From: Sclerodactyla briareus
Lineage: Eukaryota > Echinodermata > Holothuroidea > Dendrochirotida > Sclerodactylidae
Direction of reading: 5' to 3'
Assembly (NCBI GenBank): GCA_026419785.1
Contig: JAODTK010005825.1
Coordinates: 1-64,000, forward strand
Length of the DNA: 64,000 nucleotides
Shown one piece after another: positions 50,473-62,891 of the stretch (position 1 is its first letter; each line of letters opens with the position of its first letter). A model generated the notes under the pieces. It was not told the DNA's origin. It saw only the letters and a list, made by a program, of their open reading frames with translations, and ran no database searches. The translations under genes and the position numbers were made by a program.

Positions 50473-51079
50473 CAAATTAGACACTTTAATTACATATTTT
50501 GTAGGAGAGGCTGCAAATCTAATCAGTTCTCTACCTGTCATCCAGGTCCTACATGCCAAACTACCACTGTAGCGCTTACGGTTCTTGCGTAAACTTGCTA
50601 ACGAGCTCAAACATAATTACATAAAATAATAAGCTAATAACCCCACTTAATCAATGATTGCTGCCCAAAATCTATCAGATCGTTTACACTCAAACCCCCG
50701 GTGCTACACCAAAATTTCGTCATAATCGGCTCACGGTTTGTGCATGTGAGAAATCCTGCTAACAAGAAGTGTGAAAACACACACACATACAAACACACTG
50801 CCGGACGTGACCCTAAGGTCTCTCAATGAATTCAGTCCAGGCGAGACAAAAAGCATATTCGCCGAAATCCGTACGAAGTTATCTGCATGGGCCTACTGTA
50901 TTATATGTGTACACGGTAACAACATAAAACAGCAGCGCGCTCAGCGTGATTTTAATTTGTATTTTTGGGCCTTCCTCACATAAACTTGAGCAATCTATTA
51001 GAACTATGTGCCAGGTCTTTGTGTTTGGCCGACTGTACCTCGTTGCTCTCCCGTGATCTACCCTATGTCCATCAACCTT

Positions 51080-51697
51080 GTTATATTTAATGTAAGTAGA
51101 AAATTGTCTCTTTCACACCTGGGTATAATGGAGCTCGCTTGCAAGGCCTCTTGGCCAAAATGACCCCTCGATGACATTCGACGACCTTGAAATTCCTGAT
51201 CACCCCCATTTGTACCAACCATCACCCATTCACTATGTGGAAAAAAACATTTGACTGTTTGACCCCCAAAAATGAACCTTTTGGCCCATAGGACCCCCTA
51301 AATTGACATTTGACCTCAAATTCTGAACATCCATAAAATACCATTGGTCACCGATAATACTGACCAAGTTTCATGAACATCCGATTTCAACTGTAGAGAG
51401 CGTTTTGCAGTTTTTCGCAAAAATGGCCGAAATTGACCCCTTATTACCTTTGACCTCAATTCCGAACCACCCTGGATTACCATTGGTCAATGATAATAAT
51501 GACCACTACATGATACCCATTCAATTTGTGGGAGGAGAAGCGTTCTGAAAACAGACCCCAGATCCCCATTCACTCGGTGACAGTGTGACAAGTTTCCTCA
51601 TGATCGACCACACACTGCAATTTGAATGAATTTGTTGACAGGCAGATAGACGTGCCATCACAACAGCTCACCCAGCTATGGCTGTGGTGAGCTTAAA
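51080..51697 (+). repeat. Dispersed repeat family F, copy 2
   Basis: Same order of blocks as copy 1 (34070-34480): 'gtagaaaattgtctctttca', 'aaatgacccctcgatgac', 'accattggtcaatgataata' and 'catgatcgaccacacac'. The right end is a hairpin at 51665-51693 (AGCTCACCCAGC, TAT, GGCTGTGGTGAGCT) followed by TAAAA. Confidence 0.6.
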
Positions 51698-51849
51698 ATT
51701 GGTTATTATGTGCAGTTTGTCCCGTTTAAAAAGCAAATCTATGATTCATCTGCAGGATAGTCCAAGTGGACGGGGCCTCATCCACTCTTTAGTGGAAATT
51801 GCCGGTAACACACAACTCGCACTGTATGGCGAGGCTAATACTATACTCC

Positions 51850-54800
51850 AACCAGAAACAAAAGGCTTAGCGATTCTTCCTGTTTCTGTCAACCCTAGCC
51901 AGCCACACGGACAAATGGGGGGGGGGGTACCAGCGTCATTTGGGCACATCGTCACAATTATCTTACCAACCAACTAATAAGGGTTCCTGTATCCTTGTGT
52001 AAGAAATTACACACTAAATTTTCAAGGTTCTTTCAGACTTTGAACTCGGTGACCTCAGATTATCTCCGACCTGACCCCAGAAACAATATGTTCGTGTACT
52101 CATCATGGGGAATAACACAAACCAAGTATGAGCCTCATTCACCCCGCCCTTTACCCACACATAGGGTCTGTACTCCCCATAAGAAAGATACTACACCTAA
52201 TTTCACCTGATCAGACCAACCGTGTCTGGACTTATCGTGTTCACAAGCTTTTCACTCTTGATCTCTGGCGACCTCAATGAAACCTCGACCTGACCCCAAA
52301 ACAATAGGGTTCATGTACTCATCATGGGGAACCCACCATCCAAGTATGAGCTTAAATCCATCCAGGTGGGGTCGAGTTATCGGTTACCAAGCCACACATT
52401 TGCCAAAAATAACGATTTTCCCACAATTTTCTATTTTCGAACCAAAATTCCTCTGAACCTGAACCAAAAACAATAGGGTTCCGTGTACTCCCCATAAGAA
52501 AGCTATAACCTAATTTCAACTTTATCAACCACAATTCTGGACTTATCATGTTACAAGGTTTTCAGACTTTGCCTCTGGTTGACCTCTGACCTGATCCCAA
52601 CAAAATATGGTTTCATGTACTCATCATGGGGAACCTCACATACCAAGTATTATCTTTATCCATCCAGGTGGGGTCGAGTTATTGTGTTTCAACCAAAATT
52701 TGCCAAAACGTCAATTTTCAACATTTTGTTTCTATTTTCGACCAAAATTCAATTCACCCCGACCTGAACAAACAATAGGGTTCCTGTACTCCCCAAAAAA
52801 GCTATACATCTAATTTCAACTTGCTCAGACCAATTATTTCTGGACTTATCATTTTTACAAGGTGTTCAGCCTTTGATCCTTGGTGACCTCAGATGACCTC
52901 TGACCTGACCCCAAACAATGAGTCATGTAACTCATCAGGGGGAACACACAACGCAAGTATGAGCTTCATTCCATCCGGGTGTTCGATTTATACGTGTTTA
53001 CACGCCAAAATTGGCCAAAATCAAATTTTCCTTATTTTCGAAGACTACCGATTCACACTTCCGACCTGAAACCAGAACCGATAAGGTTTCCTGTACTCCC
53101 AAAGAAAGCTATACACCTGATGTCAACTTGATCAGAACCAACCATTCTGACTTATCGTGTTTAACCAGGTTTTCAGACTTCAACCTCTTTAACCTCTGAC
53201 CTGACCCAAAACAATATGGTTTCCATGTACTCATCATGGGGAACACACATACCGAGTATGAGTCATCCATCTTGGGTGGGGTCGAGTTATCGTGTTTACA
53301 AGCCAAAATTTGCCAAATATTCGAAGTTTCACAAATTTGCTATTTCGATCGAGACCAAAATTCACACCCCGACCCTTAACCAAAAACAATAGGGTTCCCG
53401 GTACTCCCCATAAGAACTATCCCCTATTTCCAACTTGATCAACACCCATTCGGGGCTTTTTGTTTACATGTTTTCAGACTTCGACCCTCTGTGACCTCAT
53501 ACCTGACCCCAAAACATAGGGTTCATGTACTCAATCATGGGAAACACACAACCCGAGTATTATCTTCCCATCCTGGTGGGTGCGAGTTATCGTGTTTTTA
53601 CAAGCCAAATTTGGCCAAAATATCGAATTTTCACAAATTTTCTATTTCGGACCAAAATTCCCTCCCGACCTGAACAAAAAACAACATAGGGTTCCTGTAC
53701 TCCCCATAAGAAAGCTATACACCTAATTTCAACTTGTTTCAACCAACACTTCTTGTAACTTATCATGTTTAAAGGTTTTCAGACTTTGACCTCTGGTGAC
53801 CTCTGACCTGAACCAAAACCATAGGGTTCATGACTCATCATGGGGAACACACGATACCAAGTATGAGCTTCATTCCTCAGGTCGGGTCGAGTTATCGTGT
53901 TTTACAACAAGCCAAATTTTCTGACCAAAATTTCTGTATCCTTGGTAAGAAAGCTACACACTAACTTTCATTCAAGGTTTTCATTCAGACTTTGACTCTG
54001 GTTACCTTAGATGATCTTCCGACCTGCACCCCAGAACAATAGGTTCGTGTACTCATCCATGGGGAATACACACACAAAGTATGACCTCCATCACAACACC
54101 CGCCCTTTACCAAAAAACATAGGGTTCATGACTCCCATAAGAATATACCCCCCTTATTTCAACCTGATCAGACCAACCGTTCTGGACTTCTCGAGTTAAC
54201 AGCTTTTCAGACTTGATCTCTGGCGACCTCAGATTACCTCTGACCTTACCCCAAAACCATAGGTTTCATGTACTCATCATGGGGAACACACATACCAAGT
54301 AATGAGCTTCATCCATCCAGGTGGGGTCGTTATCGTGTTTACAAGCCAAAATTTGCCAAAATATCGAATTTTTCAATCACATTTTTCTATTTTCGACAAA
54401 ATTTCACTCCGACCTGAACCAAAACATAGGGTTCCTGACTCTCCCATAAGAAAGCTAATACACCCCAATTTCACTGAAATCAACCAAACAATTCTGGACT
54501 TACATGTTTCAAGGTTTTCAGACTTTGTGCCTCTGGTGAACTCTCTGACCTGCCCAAAAACAATAGGGTTCATCATTCTCATCCTGGGGAACACACATAC
54601 CAAGTAGAGCTTTAGCCATCCGGGTGGGGTCTATTTATTGTGTTTAACAGCCAAAAATGGGCCAAAATATCGAATTTTCCACAATTTTTCTTTCTATTTT
54701 CCGACCAAACTTCACCTTCACCACTGAACTAAACCAAAAACCAATAGGGTTCCTGTAATCCCCATACGAAAGCTATACAACCCCCCATAAATTTCAACTT

Positions 54801-57800
54801 GATCAGACAATTATTCTGGACTTATCATGTTTACAAGGTATTCAGACTTTGACCTCATGTCGGTGAAACCCCATCAGATGAGACCTCTGACCTGACCCCA
54901 AAACAATGAGTTCATGTACTCACCATTGGGGACACACATACCAAGTATAGCTTCATCCATCCGGGTGGGTCGAGTTATCTGTTTTAAAGCCAAAATTGGC
55001 CAAAAGATCAAATTTTCCTATTTTCGACCGAAATTCCTTCGACCTGACACAGAACGATAGGGTTCCCTGTATCCCATAGAAGAAAGCTATACACCTGATT
55101 TCAACTTGATCAGACCAACAATCTGGAATTATCACGTTTACAAGGTTTTCAGACTTTGACATACATACACACACTAAACACACAAAATAAAACAATAGGG
55201 TTCCTGTACGCATCAGGGGGACACACATACAAGTATGAGCGTTATCCATCCGAGGTGGGGTCGGTTATCGTGTTTACAGCAAAAATTGGCCCAAAAATAT
55301 CGAATTTTCACAATTTTCTATTTTCGACCAACAAGTCACCGACCTGAACCAAAAAATAGGGTCCTGTACTCCCCATAAGACAGCATACCCTAATTTCAAC
55401 TTGATCAGACCAACCATTCTGGACTTATCTTGTTTACAAGGTATTCAGACTTTGAACTCGGGGGACCTCCGATGACCTCCGCCCTGTGACCCCAAAACAA
55501 AGGGTGCATGTACTCATCATGGGGGAAACACAATTACAAGTATGATTTCATTCATCCGGGGTGGTTTGGGGTCGAGTTTCGAGTTTCGTGTTACAAGCCA
55601 AAATTGGCAAAATTAGAAATTTTCACAAAGTTTCTATTTTCGACCGATAAATTTTCACCCACCTGAACCAAAAACATAGGGTTCCTGTTATCCCCATAAG
55701 GAAAGCTATACACCTAATTTCAACTTGATAAGAACAAACCATTCTGGATTTATCGTGTTACAAGGTTTTCAGGACTTTGACCCCTGGTGACCTCAGATGA
55801 CCTGACCTGACCCCAAAACAATAGGGTACATGTGACTCCTCATGGTGAAACACACCACCAGTATGAGCTTCATCCATCCGGGCTGGGGCCGAGTTATTGT
55901 GCTTACAGCCAAAATTGGCAAAATAACGAATTTCACAAAAAAAAATTTAGACCAAAATTCACCCCGACCTGAACCCAAAAAACCACTAGGGTTCCTGTAC
56001 TCCCCATAAGAAAGCTATACACCTTAATTTAAAACTGATCAGACGCACCGTTCTGGACTTATCGTGTTTACAAGCTTTTCAGACTTTGAACTCTGGCGAC
56101 CTCAGAAGATCGGACCTCGGACCTGACCCCAACAATAGGGTTCATTGTACTCATCAGGGGAAAACACACATACCAATGTATGAGCGTATCATCCAGGTGG
56201 GGTCGAGTTATCGTGTTTACCAAGCCAAATTTGCTAAAATATCACATTTTCACAAAATGTTCTATTTTCGACCAAAATTTCACTGCCTGACCTGAACAAA
56301 ACAAATTAGGGGTTGGACTCCCAATAAGAAAGCTATACACCTAATTTCAAATTGATCGAACCAACAATTTGGACTTATCATGTTAACAGGTTCAGGGACT
56401 TTGACCTCGGTGACCTTGACCTGACCCAAAAACAATAGGGTTCAGTAATCTCATGGGGAACACACATACCAAGATGAGCTTTAATTCCATCCGGGGGTGG
56501 GGTCGAGGTTATGTGTTACAAGCCAAAATTGGCCAAAATATCGAATTTTCACAAATTTGCTATTGTCGACCAAAATTCACACCGACATGAACCAAAAACA
56601 ATAGGGTTCCTGTACTCCCCATAAGAAAGCTATACAGATAATTTCAACTTGATCAGACCATTTCTGGACGTATCATGTTTACAAGGTATTCAGACTTTGA
56701 CCTCTGGTGACCTCAGATGCCCCTCTGACCTGACCCCAAACAATGAGTTCATGTACTCATCATGGGGAACACAACTACCAAGAATGAGCTTCATTTCAAT
56801 CCGAGGGTGGGGTTCGAGTTTATGCGTGGTTTACTAACAAGCCAAAATTGGGCCAAATAGCAATTTTTTCTATTTTTCGACCGCCCGAAATTCACGTTCC
56901 GACCTGAACCAAAACGATAGGGTTCCTGTACTCCCCATAAGAAACACATACACCTAATTTCAATCAACGTGATCAGACCAACCATCTGGACTTATCGTTT
57001 TTCAATGTTTTCAGACTTCAACCTCTGGTGACCTCTGACCTGACCACCAAAATCAATTATGGTTCATGTACTCAGCATGGGGAACAAGCAAAAACCATAC
57101 CGATATGAGCTTCATCCATCCTCTGGGTGGGGTCGAGTTATCGTGTTACAAAGCCAAAATTTGCCAAAATATCGATTTTCCACAATTTTCTATTTCTGTA
57201 TTGAGAGCCCAAAATTCACCCCGACCTGAACTCAAAACCACTAGGGTTCCTGTACTCCTCCCCCCCCAAAGAAAGCTATAAACCTATTTTCAACTTGATC
57301 AGACCAACTTCTGGGACTTATCTTTTACAAGTTTTTCAGCCTTTGCCTCCCGACCTCAACCCTGACCCCAAACCATAGGGTTCATGTACCTCATCATGGG
57401 AAACACACATACCGAGTATGAGCCTCAATCCACTGGTGGGGTCGTTAATCGTGTTTTACAACCAACAAATTTGCCAAAATATCGAATTTTCCATACAAAT
57501 TTTCTATTTCTGACCACAATCCCTCCCGACCTACAAAAACAATAGGGTCCGTCTCCCATAATAATCTATCACTTAAGTCACAACTTGATCATACCAAACC
57601 ATTCTGGACTTATCGTTTTTACAAGGTTTTTCAACTTTGACCTCTGTGACCCTCAGATGACCCCTCTGACCTGACACCAAAAACAAAGGGTACAATGTAC
57701 TCACATGGTGACCACACATACCAAGTATGAGCTTATCCATCCAGGCGGGGTCACGTTATCATGTTTTACAAGCCAAATTTGGCCAAAATATCGATTTTCA

Positions 57801-58131
57801 CATTTCATATTTTTCCGACCAAAATTCACTTCCTACCTTAATCAAAACCTAGGGTTCCTCTCCTCCCCATAATAAAGCTATTTCAAACTTGATCAGACCA
57901 ACCTTCGGACGTATCGTGTTTACAAGGTTTTCAGACAATGACCTCTGGTGACCTCAGATGACCTCTGAACCTGACCCCATAACCATAGGGTTCAATGTAC
58001 TCATCATGGGGAACACACATACCAAGTATGAGCATACCTACTCAGACCTGGATCAAGTTATGGTGTTACAAGCTGGGCGTCACACACAACAACGTGACTG
58101 CATAGTTCCTCTGACGTCAAGGAATCAAAAA
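51850..58131 (+). repeat. Family A element, copy 3: large tandem array
   Basis: Left end 'accagaaacaaaaggcttag' then 'cgattcttcc'. About 18-20 units follow, with 'tgtactcatcatgggg' recurring near 52314, 52616, 52924, 53226, 53526, 53831, 54271, 54573, 54914, 55508, 55835, 56145, 56748, 57068, 57386 and 57996, a spacing of about 300-310. Each unit holds two related halves ('tagggttcatgtactcatca' and 'tagggttcctgtactcccca'). The right end is a CA-rich stub plus the terminal hairpin at 58105-58126 and AAAAA. Unit-to-unit differences are dominated by one-base indels. No protein is encoded. Confidence 0.85.
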
Positions 58132-58469
58132 GCTACATGACCTTTCGAGGGGGCCCAATTGAGTATCACGTGGTACTCCACAGATGATGTTCTCTTGCAT
58201 GCAGGCAAAATTTCCATCTAGTGATGGCAACAACTGGCTGCTGTCATTTGGAACTATTTGGGATTGGAAGTGATGATGTTCAATAAGAATAGGCTGTTCA
58301 ATTTTGTTTATATTGTACTATATTCTGGAAAATTCATGTTTTTCATCATCAATCTGATGGAATGTTATATTTCAGCCGTTCTTCTCTTTTTTGCCGGAGA
58401 GCAGTACATACAAGCTTAGCAGGCAATCACATTATGTAATACTGAAATGTTCATCAGTCATAAATGCCA

Positions 58470-58584
58470 CCAGGGCCCCATTCCACAAAGAGTTACGATC
58501 GATCTTACGCTCGGTAGGTACGGGAAGTTATCATTACACTCAAGCGTAATTACAGGCGTAACTCTTTGTGGAACGTGGCTCTGG
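58470..58584. mobile_element. 115-bp MITE with 28-bp terminal inverted repeats
   Basis: The left end (58470-58497) begins CCAGGGCCCCATTCC and ends ACAAAGAGTTACG. The right end is its inverted copy (58557-58584), agreeing at about 24 of 28 positions, with the inner ACAAAGAGTTACG identical. The 59-base interior has no frame. Short elements of this terminal type are common in marine deuterostome genomes as far as I recall. No target duplication is clear. Confidence 0.75.
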
Positions 58585-58589
58585 ATTCA

Positions 58590-59990
58590 GGAAATAATCA
58601 GCTTTTCCTTTTTTCACAACGAATATTAACACAGACTATTTAGAGGAAACGAACAGAAACAAGGCAGGCAGTTATGAACATTATATATATTTAAAGGCCG
58701 CATCACTTGTGTGATAGCTGAATACTTATATCTACAAACGATTTATATCTGTCTATGCATCAATTTCTTTCATTCACTAATCCAGTATTTAGTCTATGGT
58801 AAAACAATGTCTTCAAGTGCAAACTGGGAACTCTCTCCTCCAGTCACTGAACACAGATAAACGACAACAGGGAGACAACCTTCACTGGTGAATCACAAGT
58901 TCGTTTTCAGTTAAATCAGGGTCGGGACTGTCTGGGACAGTAAAAGTTGTCATGTTGTACTTCATTCCAATTCTACCACCCTCATTGAAGAAATTGAGAA
59001 GCTGGAGATATTTTATCCTAGGTATCCAAAGATATGGCTGATGGCGCTATGTAGGAAGGCATGCATCTGACTAACTGAGCAGTACTGAGTTCTGTTCATG
59101 TGAAAACCTTTATTTGACATACGGAGGTTCCTGGAGCTGTTTAGTAGGCCTAAACTTGGATTGTTGTTGTTTGTTTTGACTGTCCACACTCATGTCTTGT
59201 TTTAGCTTCAAGTACATTTTTTTCTGAATTTGGGAGGGTTGGCATGTAATGTATTATTTTTGTCGCTCAGGCCCTTTTCATTGTATTTACTCAGGTCAAC
59301 TACTATCAACATTATACATATTCTTCTCCAATCTAGTGTTACTCTACTATACCGTTTTTCTGGCGTACCTATCTTCCTATTTCTACCTTTTCTCCAGCAT
59401 TTTCAAGACCTTCCAGTCGAGTTTCCCTTGATTTGCGTGAGTTTTGAAAAGTAGTTGAATAAATGCCAATAGATTCCGATTGTTGCCATTTGGAGCATAG
59501 AGGGCACTTGGGGTCCTATCACGGGTCCTCAGTTTATCACCTGTGTGGTGTAAGCAGTCCTCACCCACTGTTTTGAAAGAACACCTGAGGCCAGTATATT
59601 CCCATCATGCAGGCATCTACTATTGAACTAGGTGCGTGTTGAGGAGTATCGCGGAAGCTCGCTACAGTAACAGGTGACAGGACAACCCCCATGATGACCA
59701 CCCCACATTCTACAGAAATTTGACTATTTACTAAGCACTCCACTCATAATACCACCCACCACCCCCCCCCATCGGTACCCGATTTGAATTTAACCCCTCG
59801 GATCTGTCCGTTCTTGCACCGCGCCTATGCCATGAAACTCAACCTCATCATATGCTCACGTATATTACATTACTTACAGCAGGCACAGTTATTGGTCATG
59901 AATAGTCAGATAACTTCCTAATTATAAATGCAGCTGACGTAGGCTCCCTCCATGAAGCCTACGTCATTATTCAGATCTGAAGTGGCGTAA
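58590..59990. other. Stretch without recognised genes
   Basis: Unique-looking sequence. A C tract lies at about 59762-59770. A hydrophobic open frame at 59230-59454 (plus) is unfamiliar and I do not call it. Confidence 0.4.
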
Positions 59991-59999
59991 GGAAGTGGA

Positions 60000-60372
60000 G
60001 GCGGATTAAGGCTCATTCGGTAAGCTCCAACTGCAAAACAATTGATTGTTCTGAGTCCAGTGGAAGCTCGGACAGGGCATGTCTCCTAAAATGTTCCACT
60101 CCACCCGCGTGTCAAAGTGGTACCTTGTGAGGTGATTTGTGAAGAGCACCGAGCGCCCTACGTGGCTGCTTGATATTGGGAGGTCCCCCGTGGGACACGA
60201 TGAAGTGGCGTACTGAAATGGTACTTCAGGAGAGAACGAGCGAGAGGTGCGTGCTGTATGGTATGGGTGTGATAAGTCACTAATGATCAGGTGGTTAATA
60301 TCTGTAAAGCACTTAGAGCAAGCTCCTGACATGGGAAAACGCTCTATAGACACGAGAAGATTTAACAAGATG
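60000..60372 (+). repeat. SINE-like dispersed repeat
   Basis: The right part reads 'tctgtaaagcacttagagca' followed by 'gaaaacgctctatagac', the kind of 3' region ('gtaaagcgcttagag ... gcgctatata') frequent in invertebrate short repeats. The body at 60055-60200 recurs, diverged and inverted, at 11470-11610. A minus-strand frame of 120 codons spans it but resembles no protein and follows the repeat. The boundaries are approximate. Confidence 0.4.
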
Positions 60373-61685
60373 CCTGCCCCACATCTAGATCGTCTGTGAT
60401 TGTTTCATCCAGCCAATCATAACCGGCTACTAATTTGGAAGCAAATTCTAATTGAGTTACACATGGCCTTGGCATGGGGGGGGGGGGGGAGTCTCAGGGT
60501 GGGTGAAGCTTGACATATTCAAAGCCAACATTAATGGTTCTGCCGATCGATTAGTGGCGAGACAAGGACACGTGTTGGGATTATGTGGGGAATTGCCTGA
60601 ACCTGTGAGTCGATTCAAGAGGATCTAGGCAATCAGGCTGATACGAAATGAGTTTCTAAAATTCAGTTTAGTTCAAAAGTCAGCCTACCAGCAGTTCAGG
60701 AGACGCGAGACAGTTTGCAGGCACCATCCACACAGTGGTGAAGGATTGACTAGGGAGGATTAAATCTGGCAAAAAACTCAAACAACACAACTAGCATGCC
60801 CACTGTCCAACCCCAGCAGTTATATAGACATCAGGGTGAATTAATATTACACACAAATATTACATAAATACATTTATACAAGGTCCTTCTCTGTATAAGA
60901 CTCACTATAAGAGCCAAACATATTTTGAATCGCCAAGTTATGAAACATTTCCAACGAGACAATGAGGGGAGGGGTCAAATAAGGAGGCCTGGTGCATTTA
61001 AACCCTGCTGGAAGCATATGATAAGACTCTTTCTTGTGTACCGTAGTGACCTTAGAGGTACTCGAAGCCATGTCTACAGTGCTTGTACTTGGAAGGGATT
61101 GCGATTGCGATTTATTGATTGCACCCCACTATACCCAGAACAGGATGAGTCTGGCTAAAGGGTTGTGTTCAAACAATCGAAAATACATTGACACACACTC
61201 AAGTCACTAGATTGACTTACCATCCCTGAATGAAAATGAACCATTAGGGCAGCTCCTCTCTAGTACTTCTGACAATCAACTAGTGAAACGACAAACACCC
61301 AGAGGAAGCTTGGTTCGAATGACCCAATTTTAAACAAGTGACATACAAGTGACTCCCTTTGGGCATGACAAGGATCACATTGAAGGACCACATGGTCCAG
61401 GAGTGATTTTGGGGGGGGGGGCCGGGTGTCATGCAGTTGAAAAGTGCATTAACCAGCCCTACATTCATATTGTTACTGTTACAGTTCTCTTTCAAAACGT
61501 CAGCTGCTGACTTAACAAAATTATTCTTCATTTTCAGATATTGCCTCCATTGTTACCTGGCTGGAGGAGCTGCAGTCTCTGAGGCTTCCTCGGAATCAAT
61601 TTGAACAATGTGCTACAAACATTTTAGACTCACATGACAAAACCTAGGCAGCTGCATCTCCTGCAAAATTAAATGGAACAATAGA
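60373..61685. other. Stretch without recognised genes
   Basis: Contains G tracts at 60476-60489 and 61411-61421. The minus-strand frame 61280-61531 and the plus-strand frame 60925-61158 are unfamiliar. Confidence 0.4.
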
Positions 61686-61689
61686 GACC

Positions 61690-62005
61690 GCATTTTTTTT
61701 TTTTACTTTCTTATTGCCTCGTGTTATCCTTCCCCCGAAGGTGCGTCAAGGTGTGTAAGGAATCCTTAGCGAAATTGTAGAGTACAACGCAGGGGTGGAA
61801 ATTCCTGCTCTAGGGATCGCCATTTAACATCCTCATCCAGCAGACGGAGTGAAGCTTCACTCATGCAGCCACTCTCCTACACGCGAAAGATCGTGGTGCA
61901 AGTCGATTGTCTGTGACGACACCAGGGTTTGAACCAGGGACCTCTTGCATTGCAGGAAGACACGCTACCATTCCTACCACCTCACCGCTCTTTGCGGCTG
62001 AGGGG
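61690..62005 (-). repeat. tRNA-Cys-like SINE
   Basis: On the minus strand, about 72 bases (near 62005-61930) resemble a tRNA. They have an A-box-like 'ggtggtaggaatggtagcg', an anticodon loop CTGCAAT with GCA (Cys) in place, and 'aagaggtccctggttcaaac' carrying a good B box (GGTTCAAAC). tRNA-Cys has the nearly identical 'aagaggtccctggttcaaat'. A tRNA-unrelated body follows, and it ends in an A-rich tail (poly-T on the plus strand at 61691-61703). The anticodon stem has a mismatch and no clean acceptor stem is visible, so this is a SINE and not a working tRNA gene. Confidence 0.7.
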
Positions 62006-62891
62006 GCTGTAGCTTCCTATCAAGTTGAGGCTCCCTCAGTCTGGTAACAATAGGGTCTATATTGTTAAATTCAATTCTGCGAGCTTCAGCCGCCTAGGTT
62101 TCGACAAGGGGTCCTATACAAATGCTACTTCCTAAACAATGCTCCAATAAACTGCATGCTAACAGTGTTTGTCTTAGCCAGTGCCCCCCAATCAGGACGG
62201 TCCACAGTATATAATATATAGAGTTTCATTATAATATTAGCAACTCTCAACTGGCTTCAACTAGTTCACTACCCTACTACAGGTAACACCACTGCACACT
62301 GTACTAGATCTACATCAACATAAAAATATGCATCAAGGAATGAATACTGTTCTATGTACAAACTTGTGCTCCTCTCAAATGGTCTGTTCATAGAAACGGG
62401 GGTTCTCTTCCAGGTGCAAGTAAAGTACAACACCACCGGGTTCACGATTACGGGTAACTTGGAACAGGTATAAGGGGTTTAGGCACTTCTCGGACATTCA
62501 GACTAAAACCACAGGCAGGGTTGGGGGATCAACGTTTGGATCACATTCATTATAACACTGTCCAAGTACCATGATAATCAAGAGGTCAAGAGTTGAGCAA
62601 TTCGTCCTCGCATATGTTTTCGCTGTTTTTGAAGTGCCATCTCATGCATGTGGCCAGCAGGTATTCAGCTATTGGAAGATGCCTTCTAATCTGTTGACCT
62701 GTCCGTTATCTTCAGTCAAGAGTAGCGACTGATGATTGCTCCAACATAACCTTGTAACACAGGGGGGAGTGAGGTCAAGGGAAGCCCCAGGATACCTCAC
62801 GTCCTGTATGAAGAACTTGGGCCCATTTGAGAGGAGCAGGAGGACCGTCATCTACCAAAACACACTCAAAAGTTCTCTTTGATGGGAATGA
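62006..62891. other. Centrin 3' flank and probable 3' untranslated region
   Basis: Downstream of the centrin stop on the minus strand. It should include the 3' untranslated region, but I found no convincing minus-strand polyadenylation signal close to the stop. No other feature is recognised. Confidence 0.35.

Larger units (their letters stand above)
48441..50855 (+). repeat. Family G repeat, copy 2, split by a hAT insertion
   Basis: The left part (48461-48963) matches the reverse strand of 1620-2130. The right part (50473-50855) continues with 'gcaaattagacactttaat', a CA-rich stretch and the family end at 50819-50855 (gtctctc ... ggcgagac + AAAAA), as in copy 1 at 5223-5259. Removing the hAT element (48964-50472) and one copy of the duplicated octamer rejoins a continuous repeat. 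Confidence 0.65.

Noticed and set aside
51850-58131. Regular repeats that could suggest a CRISPR array
   Set aside because: Units are about 300 bp with no short repeat/unique spacer alternation, and the context is a eukaryotic genome.
60006-60368. 120-codon minus-strand open frame
   Set aside because: It coincides with a dispersed repeat that recurs, diverged, at 11.5 kb, and the product is unfamiliar.
61930-62005. A working tRNA-Cys gene
   Set aside because: The anticodon stem is mismatched, no clean acceptor stem is present, and an A-tailed body follows. It is the head of a SINE.
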